Shown piece by piece: positions 54,579 to 64,000 of a DNA stretch of 64,000 nucleotides. A program made the position numbers and the translations under genes. Numbering within the stretch: the first letter of the stretch is position 1; each line of letters begins with the position of its first letter. The notes below the pieces were generated by a model. The model saw only the letters and a list, made by a program, of their open reading frames with translations. It had not been told where the DNA came from and ran no database searches. Source of the stretch: Synechococcus sp. MIT S9220 (GTDB lineage Bacteria > Cyanobacteriota > Cyanobacteriia > PCC-6307 > Cyanobiaceae); contig NZ_CP047958.1 in the NCBI RefSeq assembly GCF_014304815.1, forward strand, positions 1,612,001 to 1,676,000. The letters run 5' to 3'.

Positions 54579-55358
54579 TCAGTTCAGGGAGAGCGCGAGG
54601 GCGATGGCCCTGCGACCGCTGTCGATGGCTAGCACCAATGCCAGAAGCCGTAAGAGCCAGGCCAGCATTCCCGGCCTGACCCGATCCAGGCGGGATGCGG
54701 TCCACTGGGCCGAAACAGCAGCAACGCCTCCGAGCAGCAACCCCATCGAAGCCAGTCCCCGGCCCTCCTGCAGAAACTGGAGCGAGGCTGCACTGGCCGA
54801 ACAGGCCACGGCCAACGTACTCAGTCGAATCGCCTGACGGATGGGCATCGACAGTCCACTCACCATCAGGGGCACCATCAACAGCCCTCCGCCCAGTCCA
54901 AGCAGTCCTCCGGACAGACCCGCCACAGCACCGACCGCAGACAACCCCCAGGGAGATGGACCCTGCCCATCACTCGGCTGAGATGCTTCACGATCGGCTC
55001 GGATTGAGCCGGCCAACACCAGATACAGCAAGGCCTGCAGAGCCAAGAGGTGCCAGCCGGCAACCAGACCACCCAGACGACTGAAGATCATTGCAGTCGC
55101 AAAAGCCGTCAGGCCAATCACCATGGCAGGTTTCAGCGGCAAGGAACGGCTCCGCCAATGGGTGTAACTGCCGCCGATCGCCGTCGGCACGATGGCAAAC
55201 GTGCTCGTTGCCAGCGCTTGGTGGGGGCTGAGCCCCATCCAGAGCAGAAGAGGCGCGAAGATCAGACCACCACCGATTCCCAGCAGACCGGCCAGAGCTC
55301 CTGCCAGGAGTCCCAATGGCACGGCCAACAGCACATCCGCCAATGTCATCGCCGCCAT
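54579..55358 (-). CDS. TauE/SafE-family sulfite/organosulfonate exporter-like permease
   Basis: About 259 residues with eight membrane helices. The duplicated TauE motif is plain: AGLLGIGGGLIFAPLLLWMG with ALATSTFAIVP, and SGGLLGLGGGLLMVPLMV with AIRLSTLAVA. Substrates of such permeases include sulfite and sulfonates; none can be assigned. Start codons at 55358 and 55349 are both possible. The first overlaps the start codon of the divergent ligase gene by two bases. Confidence 0.85.
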   Translation of the reverse strand: MAAMTLADVLLAVPLGLLAGALAGLLGIGGGLIFAPLLLWMGLSPHQALATSTFAIVPTAIGGSYTHWRSRSLPLKPAMVIGLTAFATAMIFSRLGGLVAGWHLLALQALLYLVLAGSIRADREASQPSDGQGPSPWGLSAVGAVAGLSGGLLGLGGGLLMVPLMVSGLSMPIRQAIRLSTLAVACSASAASLQFLQEGRGLASMGLLLGGVAAVSAQWTASRLDRVRPGMLAWLLRLLALVLAIDSGRRAIALALSLN

Positions 55359-56130
55359 GACGCTGCCAGCATCCTGCCGGTCCGAGCACTCACGCCACAG
55401 TCGCCTGCTGCCCAATCTCACGCTCAACGGCGCCGAACATATGGCCTTGGATGCCCTGCTGCTTGAGCAGTGCTGGACAAGGGGGCAGAAGCAACCGGTG
55501 CTGCGCTTCTACGGTTGGAGCCGGCCATCCCTCTCCCTGGGCAGGCATCAACGGGACATTCCAGAGCCTTGGCGAAACCTTGCCAGGACAGGTGAGCTGG
55601 ATCTGCTACGCCGCCCTAGTGGTGGCGGTGCCGTGCTCCATGCCGGTGGTCTGACCTACGCACTGGTGTGGCCTGAAGCACCGCGACAGAAGCGGGAGGC
55701 TTATCTGCAGGTGAACCACTGGCTCACCGCAGGCTTCGCAAAACTGGGCGTCAGTCTCAATCCAGGCGTCGCCCCTGCAGAGGCCGGCGCCGTGAACTGC
55801 TTCGCCCGTTCCACAGCGGCCGACCTTGTCGACAGTCAGGGAACCAAACGCATTGGCAGTGCCCAGTTCTGGCAGCACGGCCATCTTCTGCAGCACGGTG
55901 AAATCCCTCTCAACTCACCGGCGGATCTCTGGCGAACCGTGTTCGGAACCGACCCTCCGCAATGGAGGCCAGCCGCGCCCGATGCCTCGGCAGTCGAAAC
56001 GGCGCTGATCTCCAGTTTCAGCGAGGGGCTGTCAAATTACGACTGGACTGATCAGCCCCTGAGCAGCGAAGAATGCACCTTGATGCAGCAAGGTGCTGAG
56101 CGTTATCGACTGGATGCTTCAGCACTTTGA
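55357..56130 (+). CDS. Lipoate-protein ligase A family protein
   Basis: About 257 residues from the ATG at 55357; the domain begins LTLNGAEHMALDALLLEQCW. The LplA/BPL fold shows PSLSLGRHQRDI, the RRPSGGGAVLHAGGLTYALV nucleotide/lipoyl-binding stretch and the KRIGSAQFWQHGHLLQHGEI Lys strand. It probably attaches lipoyl or octanoyl groups to dehydrogenase subunits. Its last 28 bases overlap the convergent site-2 protease gene. Confidence 0.8.
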   Translation: MTLPASCRSEHSRHSRLLPNLTLNGAEHMALDALLLEQCWTRGQKQPVLRFYGWSRPSLSLGRHQRDIPEPWRNLARTGELDLLRRPSGGGAVLHAGGLTYALVWPEAPRQKREAYLQVNHWLTAGFAKLGVSLNPGVAPAEAGAVNCFARSTAADLVDSQGTKRIGSAQFWQHGHLLQHGEIPLNSPADLWRTVFGTDPPQWRPAAPDASAVETALISSFSEGLSNYDWTDQPLSSEECTLMQQGAERYRLDASAL

Positions 56131-57371
56131 TCATCAAGAAGCCCTGAGGCACGCATACTCTTCACCACCTGGGCCAGGGGCATTCCGAACGGATAAGTGT
56201 TGGAGCGGCGTGCCGCCGTGAGCATGGCCTCCGGCAGTTTCACGGATAAACCCTTAAGAACGGCTTCGCCCAGATCACTGCGATCAAGCGTTCCGTCGGG
56301 CAAACCGGCAGGGCCGAGCACCAGCAGACGCCCCTGCTCCGTCTCTTCCAGAGCAAGGACCGCCTCCCAGAGTGGTGCTGCCTGCTTGATCGAGGGCAAA
56401 CGCTCAAGGGGCTGAAGATGATCAGCGATGGTCTGGCGATCCCATTGCTGAACAGGTAGGTCCTTAAGTGGCTGATCCGTGATGAAGCCAATCCATCGAC
56501 CGCCGCGACAGACAAGCACCCAGTCCGGGATGCAGGGATCGTCGCTGTCCACCGCTCCCAGACGCAACTTGCTGAGACTGCGCAGACTCTGATCCGCCTC
56601 CACCACGCGGAAGCGACGGGAGGTCGCCGGTCCAACGGTTTCCCGCTTGAGCACCTGTTGCAGGGCCAGGGTCTGGGTCTGACTTCGGGACGCGCTCATT
56701 CCGAACCAGCCGAGAAGCACGAGCCACAGTCCAGCGAATCCACCTCCCCTAAGCACAATCCAGAACCCGATCACCAAGGCGAGGAGAGATAGGAAACGAC
56801 CACTGGCGGTCGCCACCTGGATGCCTCGACGTTGACTGCCGGTCCACTGCCAGACAAGGGATTTGAGAATCAAGCCGCCATCCAGCGGCAACCCCGGCAG
56901 CAGGTTGAACAGCGCCAGCACCAGATTGAGCCCCCCGAGCTGAGCCACAAGATTTCCCAGTAGGGGGCTGACATGTTCAGCGGAGTGGACACTGAACAGC
57001 AACACAGCTCCAAGGATCAGACTCACCGCCGGACCGGCGGCAGCCACCCTGAGCGAGCCCATCGCCGTGGAGCATTCCCGTTCCACCCGAGCGACTCCAC
57101 CCATCAAAAACAGGGTGATGCTGCTCACCTTCACTCCCTCGCGCAGGGCCACAAGGGAATGGCCAAGCTCATGCAACAGCACGGACACAAACAACAGCAG
57201 CGCAGTGAGAAGCCCCATGGACCAGCTGATCCAATCAGCACCGGCTGCGGCAGGCAGTTTGGCGACCTGCTGCTGAAAGGCCATGGTGAACAACACCAGA
57301 ACAATGAACCAACTGGGATGGACCCTCAGAGGGATCCCACCGATTCGCATCAGTTGCCAGCCATCACCCAA
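56103..57371 (-). CDS. Site-2 protease (M50) with CBS-like C-terminal region
   Basis: About 422 residues from a TTG at 57371; the ATG at 57350 is an alternative, since the family usually begins a few residues before RIGGIPLRVHPSWF. The zinc motif is HELGHSL in an early helix and the second site is NLLPGLPLDGGLI. Six or so membrane helices are followed by a soluble region (about 240-420) with two repeats resembling CBS domains. Such enzymes cut membrane-bound regulators inside the bilayer. Confidence 0.85.
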   Translation of the reverse strand: MGDGWQLMRIGGIPLRVHPSWFIVLVLFTMAFQQQVAKLPAAAGADWISWSMGLLTALLLFVSVLLHELGHSLVALREGVKVSSITLFLMGGVARVERECSTAMGSLRVAAAGPAVSLILGAVLLFSVHSAEHVSPLLGNLVAQLGGLNLVLALFNLLPGLPLDGGLILKSLVWQWTGSQRRGIQVATASGRFLSLLALVIGFWIVLRGGGFAGLWLVLLGWFGMSASRSQTQTLALQQVLKRETVGPATSRRFRVVEADQSLRSLSKLRLGAVDSDDPCIPDWVLVCRGGRWIGFITDQPLKDLPVQQWDRQTIADHLQPLERLPSIKQAAPLWEAVLALEETEQGRLLVLGPAGLPDGTLDRSDLGEAVLKGLSVKLPEAMLTAARRSNTYPFGMPLAQVVKSMRASGLLDDQSAEASSR

Positions 57372-57440
57372 ATGATTTTCCGGCGGGCTGGCCGGCAGTG
57401 TTAGCTCAATCCTAGAAAGGAGATCCAATGCTGCTCCCTC

Positions 57441-58124
57441 ATGGTCGATCAGGGCCTGTCTCTCAAGATCTGCGGCCTGACCGACTGCGATCAGGCCTGT
57501 GAGATCGCCGCCATGGGAGTGGATGCGATCGGCGTGATCGGAGTGACGGACACGCCGCGTTTCGTAGAGCCGAATCAACGTAGGGCCATCTTTCAGAGAC
57601 TGACCCAGGAACATCCCTTACTGAAGCGGGTCTGGGTCGTGGCAGACCCCAGCAATGAACTCCTGGCATCGGCACTGTCGGGGGAAGGACAGCCCTCGGT
57701 GGTGCAGCTGCACGGGGAGGAATCGCCACAACGATGCGCAGAGCTGCGTTGGCTGTATCCCGCCATCAAGTGGTGGAAAGCCCTACGCCTGCGTGGGGAG
57801 GAGGATCTCAACGGCATCGACGCCTATGCCGCCAGCGTGGATGCCCTGCTTCTGGATGCCTGGAGCCCGAAGCAGTTGGGAGGGACGGGGCATCGCCTCG
57901 ATCCTGCCTGGCTTGAGCGGCTGGAGATGCGGATCTGCCGCGACCTTCCCTGGTGGCTGGCTGGAGGGATCAGCGCTGAGTGGGTCCCAACACTGGTGCA
58001 TCAAGTGAGCCCCTTTGGTCTGGACGCGTCCAGCCGCCTGGAGCACAGTCCGGGGGTGAAGGATCTCCGTCGTGTCGAAGCACTCGTTCAGGCCGTCAGG
58101 GTCAATTCGGGCAACCGGGGATAG
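57441..58124 (+). CDS. trpF: Phosphoribosylanthranilate isomerase
   Basis: 227 residues, a TIM barrel: LSLKICGLTDCDQACEIAAM with the catalytic Cys, VVQLHGEESPQRCAEL and LLLDAWSPKQLGGTG with the catalytic Asp, then WWLAGGIS and GLDASSRLEHSPGVKD. It performs the third step of tryptophan synthesis. Its start is 69 bases from the divergent protease gene. Confidence 0.95.
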   Translation: MVDQGLSLKICGLTDCDQACEIAAMGVDAIGVIGVTDTPRFVEPNQRRAIFQRLTQEHPLLKRVWVVADPSNELLASALSGEGQPSVVQLHGEESPQRCAELRWLYPAIKWWKALRLRGEEDLNGIDAYAASVDALLLDAWSPKQLGGTGHRLDPAWLERLEMRICRDLPWWLAGGISAEWVPTLVHQVSPFGLDASSRLEHSPGVKDLRRVEALVQAVRVNSGNRG

Positions 58125-58149
58125 GTTGAATCTCCCTTCAACAGCACCC

Positions 58150-58641
58150 ATGTTCCGGGCTACGTCACTTTGCCTCACCCTGATGGCGGCAGTCCCATTC
58201 GGGGCTTCAGCCCAGGGCATGCTGCCGGGATGCCGACTGGAGAACGGCAGTCTTCAATGTGTGCCAGGCCTGACGGCAAGCCCTGAAAAGCAGATTCAGG
58301 TGCTCGATGGAGAGATCGACCAGGGGCTTCAGCAGGAGGGACATCTGCAGCAGGCGATCCAAGGACTGCAACGCTTTGTGCTGGTAGGAGAGGCCAGGGA
58401 AGGTGCGCTGCTGAAAGCGGAACTGCAACTTCAGGGAGCTGACGTGGATGAACTTGATGTCCACTGGTACCGACGCAGTGGCCAGGGGAACTGGACGCTG
58501 GTGGAATCGGGCTCAGGCCACAGCTATCAAGTCGGCCCGCAGGACCGAAACGAAAGGCTGATGGCTGTGCTGGTGGTGCGCGGCCGTGACGGCAACGTTC
58601 AACGAATCAGCAGCAACGTGATCGGTCCGATCAGCAATTGA
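58150..58641 (+). CDS. Secreted/periplasmic hypothetical protein
   Basis: 163 residues from the ATG at 58150, the first with a signal peptide (CLTLMAAVPFGASA). The mature part has two Cys (GCRLENGSLQCVPG), a helix rich in Gln and Leu (LDGEIDQGLQQEGHLQQAIQ) and a C-terminal beta domain (VHWYRRSGQGNWTLVESGSG) that may be an immunoglobulin-like or PKD-like fold. Family not recognised. It follows trpF by 25 bases and may share its transcript. Confidence 0.6.
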   Translation: MFRATSLCLTLMAAVPFGASAQGMLPGCRLENGSLQCVPGLTASPEKQIQVLDGEIDQGLQQEGHLQQAIQGLQRFVLVGEAREGALLKAELQLQGADVDELDVHWYRRSGQGNWTLVESGSGHSYQVGPQDRNERLMAVLVVRGRDGNVQRISSNVIGPISN

Positions 58642-58646
58642 ACGAT

Positions 58647-58670
58647 TGGGGTGCTGCTTCAGGCACCCCA
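58647..58670. terminator. Hairpin between convergent genes, upstream of folE end
   Basis: TGGGGTGC (58647-58654) pairs perfectly with GCACCCCA (58663-58670); loop of eight. No T-tract follows on either strand, so it is a moderate terminator candidate shared by the convergent hypothetical gene and folE. Confidence 0.45.
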
Positions 58671-58699
58671 CGACCTACGCAGCAAGCGAGCGGATCAGA

Positions 58700-59494
58700 T
58701 CAGTTACTTAGCAGAGCTTCCTGCTGGCGCACAAGCTCAAAGAATTCCTGCTTGAGGCTGGGATCATGACGGAAGTCACCCCGGACCACGGAGTTGACCA
58801 TGCTGGTCTGAGGCTCCTTCACACCACGCCATTTCATGCAGTAGTGCTGAGCCTTGATGATGATCCCGAGGCCCTTGGGCTCGCAGAGTTTCTCGATTTC
58901 GTCTGCAAGGATCATCACTGCCTCCTCCTGGATGTGAGGCCTTGAGAACACCCAGTCCGCGACGCGGGTGAATTTGGAGAGACCGATCACTCGGGCACCT
59001 GGCTTAATGCCGACCCAGCAGTTGCCCATGATTGGCACAAAGTGGTGAGAGCAAGCGGAACGGACGGTGAGAGGTCCAACGGTATAGATCTCATCGAGCT
59101 GCTTCACGTTCGGGAAGCTGGCCACCTTGGGTTGTTGGTGATAGCGCCCCTTGAAGACCTCTTGGATATACATCTTGGCGACCCGTTCGGCCGTCTCTTC
59201 GGTGTTGTGGTCGTTCTCGATATCAATCACGAGGCTGTGCAGAAGATCACGGAAGCGATCTGCCACTTCCATCTGAAGCTCCTCTAATTCTCCAGGGAGA
59301 ATGTGATCGGCGATGTTGTCATTGGCGAGGAATGAAGCCCCACGCTCACGCAGACGCTCACGAATCACCTCGGAGATCTTGGCGTCAGTAAGAGCGAACT
59401 GACCACGGCCCTTACTCAGTGACGCATGCGAACTCAGTTGACTGAGCGCTGCGGCAGTAGTTCCGTTAGTGGAAGTAGGAAGTGTAGAAGTCAT
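58700..59494 (-). CDS. folE: GTP cyclohydrolase I
   Basis: 264 residues. First step of tetrahydrofolate and pteridine synthesis. The zinc/His motif SACSHHFVPIMGNCWVGIKP and the second site HYCMKWRGVKE are intact, as is VIGLSKFTRVADWVFSRPHI. The first 50 residues are Ser/Thr-rich and probably disordered. An SDR gene precedes it on the same strand by 12 bases; SDR enzymes do act in pteridine pathways, but this one is not specific. Confidence 0.95.
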   Translation of the reverse strand: MTSTLPTSTNGTTAAALSQLSSHASLSKGRGQFALTDAKISEVIRERLRERGASFLANDNIADHILPGELEELQMEVADRFRDLLHSLVIDIENDHNTEETAERVAKMYIQEVFKGRYHQQPKVASFPNVKQLDEIYTVGPLTVRSACSHHFVPIMGNCWVGIKPGARVIGLSKFTRVADWVFSRPHIQEEAVMILADEIEKLCEPKGLGIIIKAQHYCMKWRGVKEPQTSMVNSVVRGDFRHDPSLKQEFFELVRQQEALLSN

Positions 59495-59506
59495 CTCTTT
59501 CAGAAG

Positions 59507-60214
59507 TCAGAAAGCGCCTGTAGCTGGCATGAGGGTTAAATCCTCAACAACCTGAGTGGCAGGTTGCTGGGCCAAGTGAAGAAGAGCGGCAGCGGCCTGA
59601 TTGACGGGCAGCATGGCACGTCGGTCGAAGTCACTGTCCACGGTCGGGGAGTCCCAGAGGGAGGTATCGACCGCACCAAGCGTGAGAGTGCAGGCACGAA
59701 TGCCATGAGCACGTTCTTCCTCACCCAGGCAGCGAGTGAAACTCGCCAGAGCAGCTTTGACGGTGCAGTACGCCCCCCAACCGGGAAAAGCATTTCTGGA
59801 CGCATGGCTACTCACGTTGATCACCAATCCACCCGCAGGCCTCATGGCAGGAACAACAGCGGAACAAACCTGGAAAACACTGGTGAGATTGAGTTGAATC
59901 AACCAGTCCCAGCGGTCTAGAGGCATCTCCAGCAATTCTCCGGTCCAGGCAGCACCGGCATTGTTGATGAGCACTGAAGGGCGAAGACCCTGATTCAGCA
60001 ATTCACCAATGCCGGGAGCGATGGCGGATGAGTCGGTGAGATCGATCGCCTTGTAGGCGACACGAACACCACCAGCACTCAGTTCCGACTCGAGAGACTG
60101 CAACGCAGCCTCACTGCGGGACACAAGAAGCAAATCCCACCCCGCCTCAGCAAAAGCCTTGGCAGCGGCATGACCGATTCCACGTGATGCGCCGGTGATC
60201 AGAACGGAAGGCAA
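59507..60214 (-). CDS. Short-chain dehydrogenase/reductase
   Basis: 235 residues of the classical SDR fold: cofactor motif TGASRGIGHAAAKAFAEAGW, NNAGAAW, and the catalytic Ser/Tyr/Lys region VSSHASRNAFPGWGAYCTVKAAL (Tyr-x-x-x-Lys present as YCTVK). Substrate unknown. It lies between folE and accA on the same strand and could serve either pteridine or fatty-acid metabolism. Confidence 0.88.
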   Translation of the reverse strand: MPSVLITGASRGIGHAAAKAFAEAGWDLLLVSRSEAALQSLESELSAGGVRVAYKAIDLTDSSAIAPGIGELLNQGLRPSVLINNAGAAWTGELLEMPLDRWDWLIQLNLTSVFQVCSAVVPAMRPAGGLVINVSSHASRNAFPGWGAYCTVKAALASFTRCLGEEERAHGIRACTLTLGAVDTSLWDSPTVDSDFDRRAMLPVNQAAAALLHLAQQPATQVVEDLTLMPATGAF

Positions 60215-60238
60215 GAAATCCGTGCAATCCGGAGCACC

Positions 60239-61228
60239 CTAGGCAGCGAAACCTCCTTCCGGCGAGGTGGCGTCGAGGAAACGCCCCATGGCCCTGAATT
60301 TCATGTAGCGCTGATCCCTCAGATCATCGACGGACAAAGCCAGCAGATCGTCGAGATGGCGATTCAGTGCTGCCCTCAGCGTCTCACCTGCTTCAAGGGG
60401 AGCCCAATTGTTACCACCAGCTGGCTCAGGCAAAACTTCGTCGACCACACCAAGGCTGAGCAGATCCTTGCCGGTGATCCGCAACGCAGCCGCAGCCTCG
60501 GAAGCCTTCGCCGCATCACGCCAAAGAATCGAGGCGCAGGCCTCAGGGCTGGCCACGGTATAAACGCTGTGCTCAAACATGATCAGCCGGTCGGCGACTC
60601 CGATTCCGAGTGCACCGCCGGAGCCCCCCTCACCGATCACCGTGGCGACGATGGGAACCCGCAGGCTGAACATCTCGCGCAGATTCACGGCAATGGCCTC
60701 ACCCTGCCCCTGCTCCTCCGCCAACAGACCGGCATAAGCCCCGGGCGTATCGATGAAGGCCAAAATCGGCAGACCAAAGCGGTTGGCATGCTCCATCAGG
60801 CGCAGAGCTTTTCGATAGCCACCCGGAGTGGCCATACCGAAATTCCGCGCCACGTTCTCCTTGGTGTCACGCCCCTTCTGATGGCCGATCAGAAGAACCG
60901 ATCGTTCCCCTAGCCGTCCGATCCCACCAATCAGTGCCTGGTCATCACTGCCACGGCGATCACCATGCAATTCAACCCAGTCATCACAGAACATCTGGAT
61001 GAAATCGAGTGTGCTTGGCCGATGAGGATGCCGGGCAACCTGAATTTTCTGAGCCGGGCTCAGGGAACGAAAAATCTCATCACGACGGCGTGCTGCAAGC
61101 GTTTCCAACTGCAGCAGTTGCTGGCTGACGTCGACCTCTGAATCTCTTGCCAGCTGACGGATCTGCTCGATCTGCTGTTCGAGCTCCACCAGCGGTTTCT
61201 CGAAATCAAGCAGGGGGCGACGTGCCAT
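60239..61228 (-). CDS. accA: Acetyl-CoA carboxylase carboxyltransferase subunit alpha
   Basis: 329 residues. It carboxylates acetyl-CoA with AccD in the first step of fatty-acid synthesis. [60 protein letters not shown] and the oxyanion-site segment [20 protein letters not shown] are all present. Upstream, on the same strand, lie aar and ado, an arrangement common in marine Synechococcus. Confidence 0.97.
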   Translation of the reverse strand: MARRPLLDFEKPLVELEQQIEQIRQLARDSEVDVSQQLLQLETLAARRRDEIFRSLSPAQKIQVARHPHRPSTLDFIQMFCDDWVELHGDRRGSDDQALIGGIGRLGERSVLLIGHQKGRDTKENVARNFGMATPGGYRKALRLMEHANRFGLPILAFIDTPGAYAGLLAEEQGQGEAIAVNLREMFSLRVPIVATVIGEGGSGGALGIGVADRLIMFEHSVYTVASPEACASILWRDAAKASEAAAALRITGKDLLSLGVVDEVLPEPAGGNNWAPLEAGETLRAALNRHLDDLLALSVDDLRDQRYMKFRAMGRFLDATSPEGGFAA

Positions 61229-61248
61229 TGAGGAAGGGGAAAACGACT

Positions 61249-62289
61249 TCAGACAACAACAGCCTGAGGCTGTCCTTGGAGATTGAGGGTGGAGAAACCG
61301 TGACGGACCGATGCAGCGCCGATGAAATCCATCTTCTCCAGCGTGATGTTGTTACGCCCCCAGCTGAAATTGGTGTGACACTCCTCGAATTCAAGCAGCA
61401 TCGCCTCCGCGAAGCAGGCGAACATCTGGCGCTGAGGTTTGTCCATCTCAGCGATTTCCATCATGGTCCAGCCGATGTCGCTGCCGAATTCAACAATGCC
61501 TCCCTTCAGCACATGTACGCCTTCACAGGCGACCTTGGCATCGAGATTCTTCGGATAGCCCCCATCGATCATCAGACAGGGTTTGCGCAGCGTGGCTGAA
61601 TCAATTTCAAGCGTGCGCGGCATACTCGCGACCCAGACCACGACATCAGCCTCAGGGAGTGCCTCTTCAAGGGTGAGGATCCTTCCACCACCAAGTTCCG
61701 ACTGGAGATCCTTGAGGGGCTGCTGCTGACGTGCGACCAGCAGCAGCTCAGCAACACCCGTGCGGTGGGACAGCCAACGGCAGACAGCACTACCAATATC
61801 TCCGGTGGCACCGACCACGGCAACCTTGGCTTTGGAGAGATCGATGCCCAGAAGAGGAGCGTTGTTCTCAACCTGGCGACTGATCACCCAGGCTGTGTGG
61901 GTGTTGCCCGTGGTGAAACGCTCCCACTCCAGGGTTGTGCTGCGCACATGCTGATGCTGGAGAAGGTTGAAGTTCTCAAAAATGATCGACGTAAAGCCGC
62001 CGAGAGCTGTGATGTTGATGCCCTTTTTCTGAGCAAGCTCCATGGCGTTGAGCACTTTGCGCCTAGCCGTTTTGAAGCGACTCAGCATCTCAGGCACAAA
62101 GCAGGAATCGATGTAGGCACCGGAGATGGTCTTGCCAGTGGCACTTGTGACCTCAACGTTTTCCACGAGCTGGGGAGGCGCACTGCACCAGACGTCGAGA
62201 TCGCCTCCGGCGATGTGATCGAATCCGAGATCTGAGGCCTTGCGCCTCGCCGCCTCAAAGCTGGTGGAGTGCCCGATCAGACCAAACAT
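61249..62289 (-). CDS. aar: Long-chain acyl-[acyl-carrier-protein] reductase
   Basis: 346 residues beginning [20 protein letters not shown]. It reduces fatty acyl-ACP to fatty aldehyde with NADPH. The Rossmann site [19 protein letters not shown] and the conserved Cys region ([10 protein letters not shown]) are present. It supplies aldehyde to ADO, encoded just upstream, for alkane synthesis, and accA follows. Confidence 0.95.
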   Translation of the reverse strand: MFGLIGHSTSFEAARRKASDLGFDHIAGGDLDVWCSAPPQLVENVEVTSATGKTISGAYIDSCFVPEMLSRFKTARRKVLNAMELAQKKGINITALGGFTSIIFENFNLLQHQHVRSTTLEWERFTTGNTHTAWVISRQVENNAPLLGIDLSKAKVAVVGATGDIGSAVCRWLSHRTGVAELLLVARQQQPLKDLQSELGGGRILTLEEALPEADVVVWVASMPRTLEIDSATLRKPCLMIDGGYPKNLDAKVACEGVHVLKGGIVEFGSDIGWTMMEIAEMDKPQRQMFACFAEAMLLEFEECHTNFSWGRNNITLEKMDFIGAASVRHGFSTLNLQGQPQAVVV

Positions 62290-62452
62290 TTACTGCCGAC
62301 GGTCGTACGTGTACGCATTGAACTCAATCTCACCCTGATTAGGGCTGTTCACTCATGTTCCCATGAAGGCAGTCTTGAAGGAAAACGTGCCTGTGCTTGA
62401 ACCGGACTTCAACCTTCCAAACGGGGCTTAGAAGGCTCATGTCCGTCAGGGG

Positions 62453-63178
62453 TCAGAGAGCGGCGGCTGCCATACGAGCAATTTCACGCATGTTGAAGCC
62501 AATCTCGCTGAGAGCTTCCTGATAACCGATCAGAAAATCTTCGATCAGATCTTCCTTCTCCATATGGAGAGTGGCGGCATCAGAAGCAACCTGGTCGAGC
62601 ATGGAGCGGATCAGTGGAAGATTCTCCTTGTTGGCAGCAAAGAGCTCTTCCTTACTTGCCTCAAAATTGTTCTTCAACCACAGTTCCCCGTAGTTGAGAT
62701 GGAGATATTCATCCTTGACGACACCCTCAGTAATCTTGCGAGCGAAGGGGTCAGCAACTGGGATGTAGATATGATACGCGGAGATAGCGAAAGCTTCAAT
62801 CAGAAGTGCCTGAATCAATAAACAGGTCACGACTTTGTCTTCTTTCAGAGCTTTCTGAAAATTCTGATGAAGAGGCCCAAAGAACTCTTTGGCAAAAGGC
62901 ATGTCTGCGGTCACACCAAGGTTCCGACCGCATGACGTGAAGCCCTTCATGTGCTTCATTTCCATCTTCGCCAGTTTGGCGAGTTCGTCTTTGTTTTCTG
63001 GGATCAACGTTCCCAGGGCCATGTAGTTGTCGTAGGCCTCCTGCTCACCTTCAATCACGATCGCATTGATGCGGCTGTAGGCGTCCTTGTAGGCCTCAGT
63101 GGTGAAGTCAGGCAATTGCTCTGCCGATGCATCCCGCTCGTCAAGGACGGCGACCTCGGGGCTGACGGGAGTCGGCAT
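62453..63178 (-). CDS. ado: Aldehyde-deformylating oxygenase (alkane synthase)
   Basis: 241 residues from the ATG at 63178; the frame opens earlier. It is a ferritin-like di-iron enzyme that makes Cn-1 alkanes from aldehydes. The two iron-ligand helices are visible as [17 protein letters not shown] and [18 protein letters not shown], then [20 protein letters not shown] and [13 protein letters not shown]. aar is downstream after 163 bases without a convincing gene. Confidence 0.96.
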   Translation of the reverse strand: MPTPVSPEVAVLDERDASAEQLPDFTTEAYKDAYSRINAIVIEGEQEAYDNYMALGTLIPENKDELAKLAKMEMKHMKGFTSCGRNLGVTADMPFAKEFFGPLHQNFQKALKEDKVVTCLLIQALLIEAFAISAYHIYIPVADPFARKITEGVVKDEYLHLNYGELWLKNNFEASKEELFAANKENLPLIRSMLDQVASDAATLHMEKEDLIEDFLIGYQEALSEIGFNMREIARMAAAAL

Positions 63179-63251
63179 AAATCTTTCCGTAACGTTCAAC
63201 GCGGTTGAGTGTAACCAGTGTTGCCGAAATTGGATGTTCGATTGATGGAGT

Positions 63252-64000
63252 TCAGATACGTCGCTGATCTCCACAAGGTGGCCAACTGGAGGCCATCAGG
63301 CTTGTGAAGAGTCGATGCCAATGAGCCACAAGCGCAGTCTCCAACTGACTTCCAAGCCTCGTGTCCGCGCCTCGACTATCCCCGACAACACCGGAGCGGC
63401 TGAGGTCGGCGGTGAACCAGGCGAGGGGGGCGGGACCTTCAAGGCTCCAGCCTTCAGGAGGAGTGGCTGCCGCCTTCTCGCTGGCATGGTCACCATCGAG
63501 CGGCCTCTGTTCGCCGACCAGAGAGGGCTCAAGCGCCAGCATCAGACTGGTCTCAGCCAGCCCCGCATGCAATCCATTCGCCAGCTCATCAGCAGGCACG
63601 AGGGACTTGAGTTCTGAAACTCCACTCCAGAGAAAACAGGGAAGAACGGCCATTGAGGGAGTTTCAGCTGCCAGTTCTCGGGCGGCGGTTTGCAATAGAC
63701 CGATCTGACCGCCATGGGCGTTGAACAACACCAAGCGCTTCACACCCTGGTCCGCGAGCTGTTGACCAACTTCCTTGACAAGCCGAATCAGCAGTTCAGC
63801 ACTGAGGCTGAGTGTTCCTGGAAAGCCGCGATGTTCAGGTGAAAGACCGATCGCCTGAGTTGGCAGAGCCCAGATCGGCATCTCTTCGGGAAGCCCTTCC
63901 AGCACGCGATCCAGAATGCGTTGCGCGAACAGCGCATCCGTGAGCAGGGGGAGCTGAGGACCATGCTGCTCGAAAGCGCCGAATGGCCAGACAAGGGTTG
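63252..64000 (-). CDS. Creatininase-family amidohydrolase, 5' truncated by window
   Basis: The C-terminal 249 residues or so of a gene whose start lies beyond 64000. The metal-binding pattern opening the visible part is [20 protein letters not shown] (Glu and His and Asp ligands), followed by [20 protein letters not shown] and [12 protein letters not shown]. These fit the creatininase/mycofactocin-MftE-type superfamily of metal-dependent amidohydrolases. The substrate in cyanobacteria is unknown. Confidence 0.85.
   Translation of the reverse strand, partial: TLVWPFGAFEQHGPQLPLLTDALFAQRILDRVLEGLPEEMPIWALPTQAIGLSPEHRGFPGTLSLSAELLIRLVKEVGQQLADQGVKRLVLFNAHGGQIGLLQTAARELAAETPSMAVLPCFLWSGVSELKSLVPADELANGLHAGLAETSLMLALEPSLVGEQRPLDGDHASEKAAATPPEGWSLEGPAPLAWFTADLSRSGVVGDSRGADTRLGSQLETALVAHWHRLFTSLMASSWPPCGDQRRI

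Noticed and set aside
62363-62431. A 22-codon plus-strand frame between ado and aar
   Set aside because: No ribosome-binding site, no recognisable feature, and located in a probable aar leader; chance frame is likely.

Overview
The window is a stretch of a marine Synechococcus/Cyanobium-type (alpha-cyanobacterial) chromosome. The evidence is a cso-type alpha-carboxysome operon with form IA Rubisco, a SulP bicarbonate transporter of the BicA type, the NDH-1(4) CO2-uptake genes, light-independent and light-dependent protochlorophyllide reductases side by side, psaM, cyAbrB, AAR/ADO alkane genes and very compact gene spacing. The low-affinity CO2-uptake genes, ARTO and CsoS1E argue against high-light Prochlorococcus. 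No insertion sequence, prophage, CRISPR array or rRNA was seen.

Layout. 1-7.4 kb: envelope and regulatory genes (L,D-transpeptidase-like lipoprotein, metzincin-like protease, group 2 sigma factor, PsiE-like protein, Nif11-cupin fusion, cytochrome c6-like protein, cyAbrB) and a trpA-DUF3007-ndhL operon. 7.5-11.7 kb: tRNA-Leu(UAA), pyrC, bicA and a divergent Na+/Ca2+ exchanger. 11.8-17.8 kb: an alternative respiratory terminal oxidase operon (two DUF2231 proteins, ctaC lacking CuA ligands, ctaD, ctaE) followed by an atypical GMC flavoprotein. 17.8-30.5 kb: housekeeping genes (gor, dnaA, a Deg protease, two glycosyltransferases, an MsbA-like ABC exporter, hisG, gloB, an iron-type ABC ATPase, ridA).

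30.5-44.0 kb is the core: 13 consecutive minus-strand genes, csoS1-cbbL-cbbS-csoS2-csoSCA-csoS4A-csoS4B-csoS1E-ndhF4-ndhD4-chpX-acRAF-cbbX. They cover Rubisco, its assembly factor and activase, the shell, carbonic anhydrase and the CO2-to-bicarbonate converting NDH-1 module. With bicA this is almost a whole CO2-concentrating mechanism. Strong hairpins, including a rho-independent terminator with a U7 tract, sit between cbbS and csoS2, and another hairpin with a U6 tract lies between cbbL and cbbS. csoS1D lies just beyond, past rdgB.

46.8-51.7 kb: chlN, chlB and chlL for dark chlorophyll synthesis, convergent with por. An 18-codon reading frame ending in Cys-Met-Cys-Cys-Cys sits 31 bases upstream of chlL. 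51.8-64 kb: psaM, crr6, a second L,D-transpeptidase-like lipoprotein, membrane transport genes, a lipoate ligase-like gene, a site-2 protease, trpF, folE, an SDR, and the accA-aar-ado fatty-acid/alkane cluster, ending in a creatininase-family gene cut by the window edge.

Most interesting leads: the Cys-rich upstream reading frame and possible translational switch at chlL; the hairpin series that probably sets Rubisco:CsoS2 ratio; a CsoS2-like motif in the CsoS1D N-terminal tail and a CsoS2-like Rubisco-binding motif in CsoSCA; the ARTO/DUF2231/GMC cluster; and the Nif11-cupin fusion.
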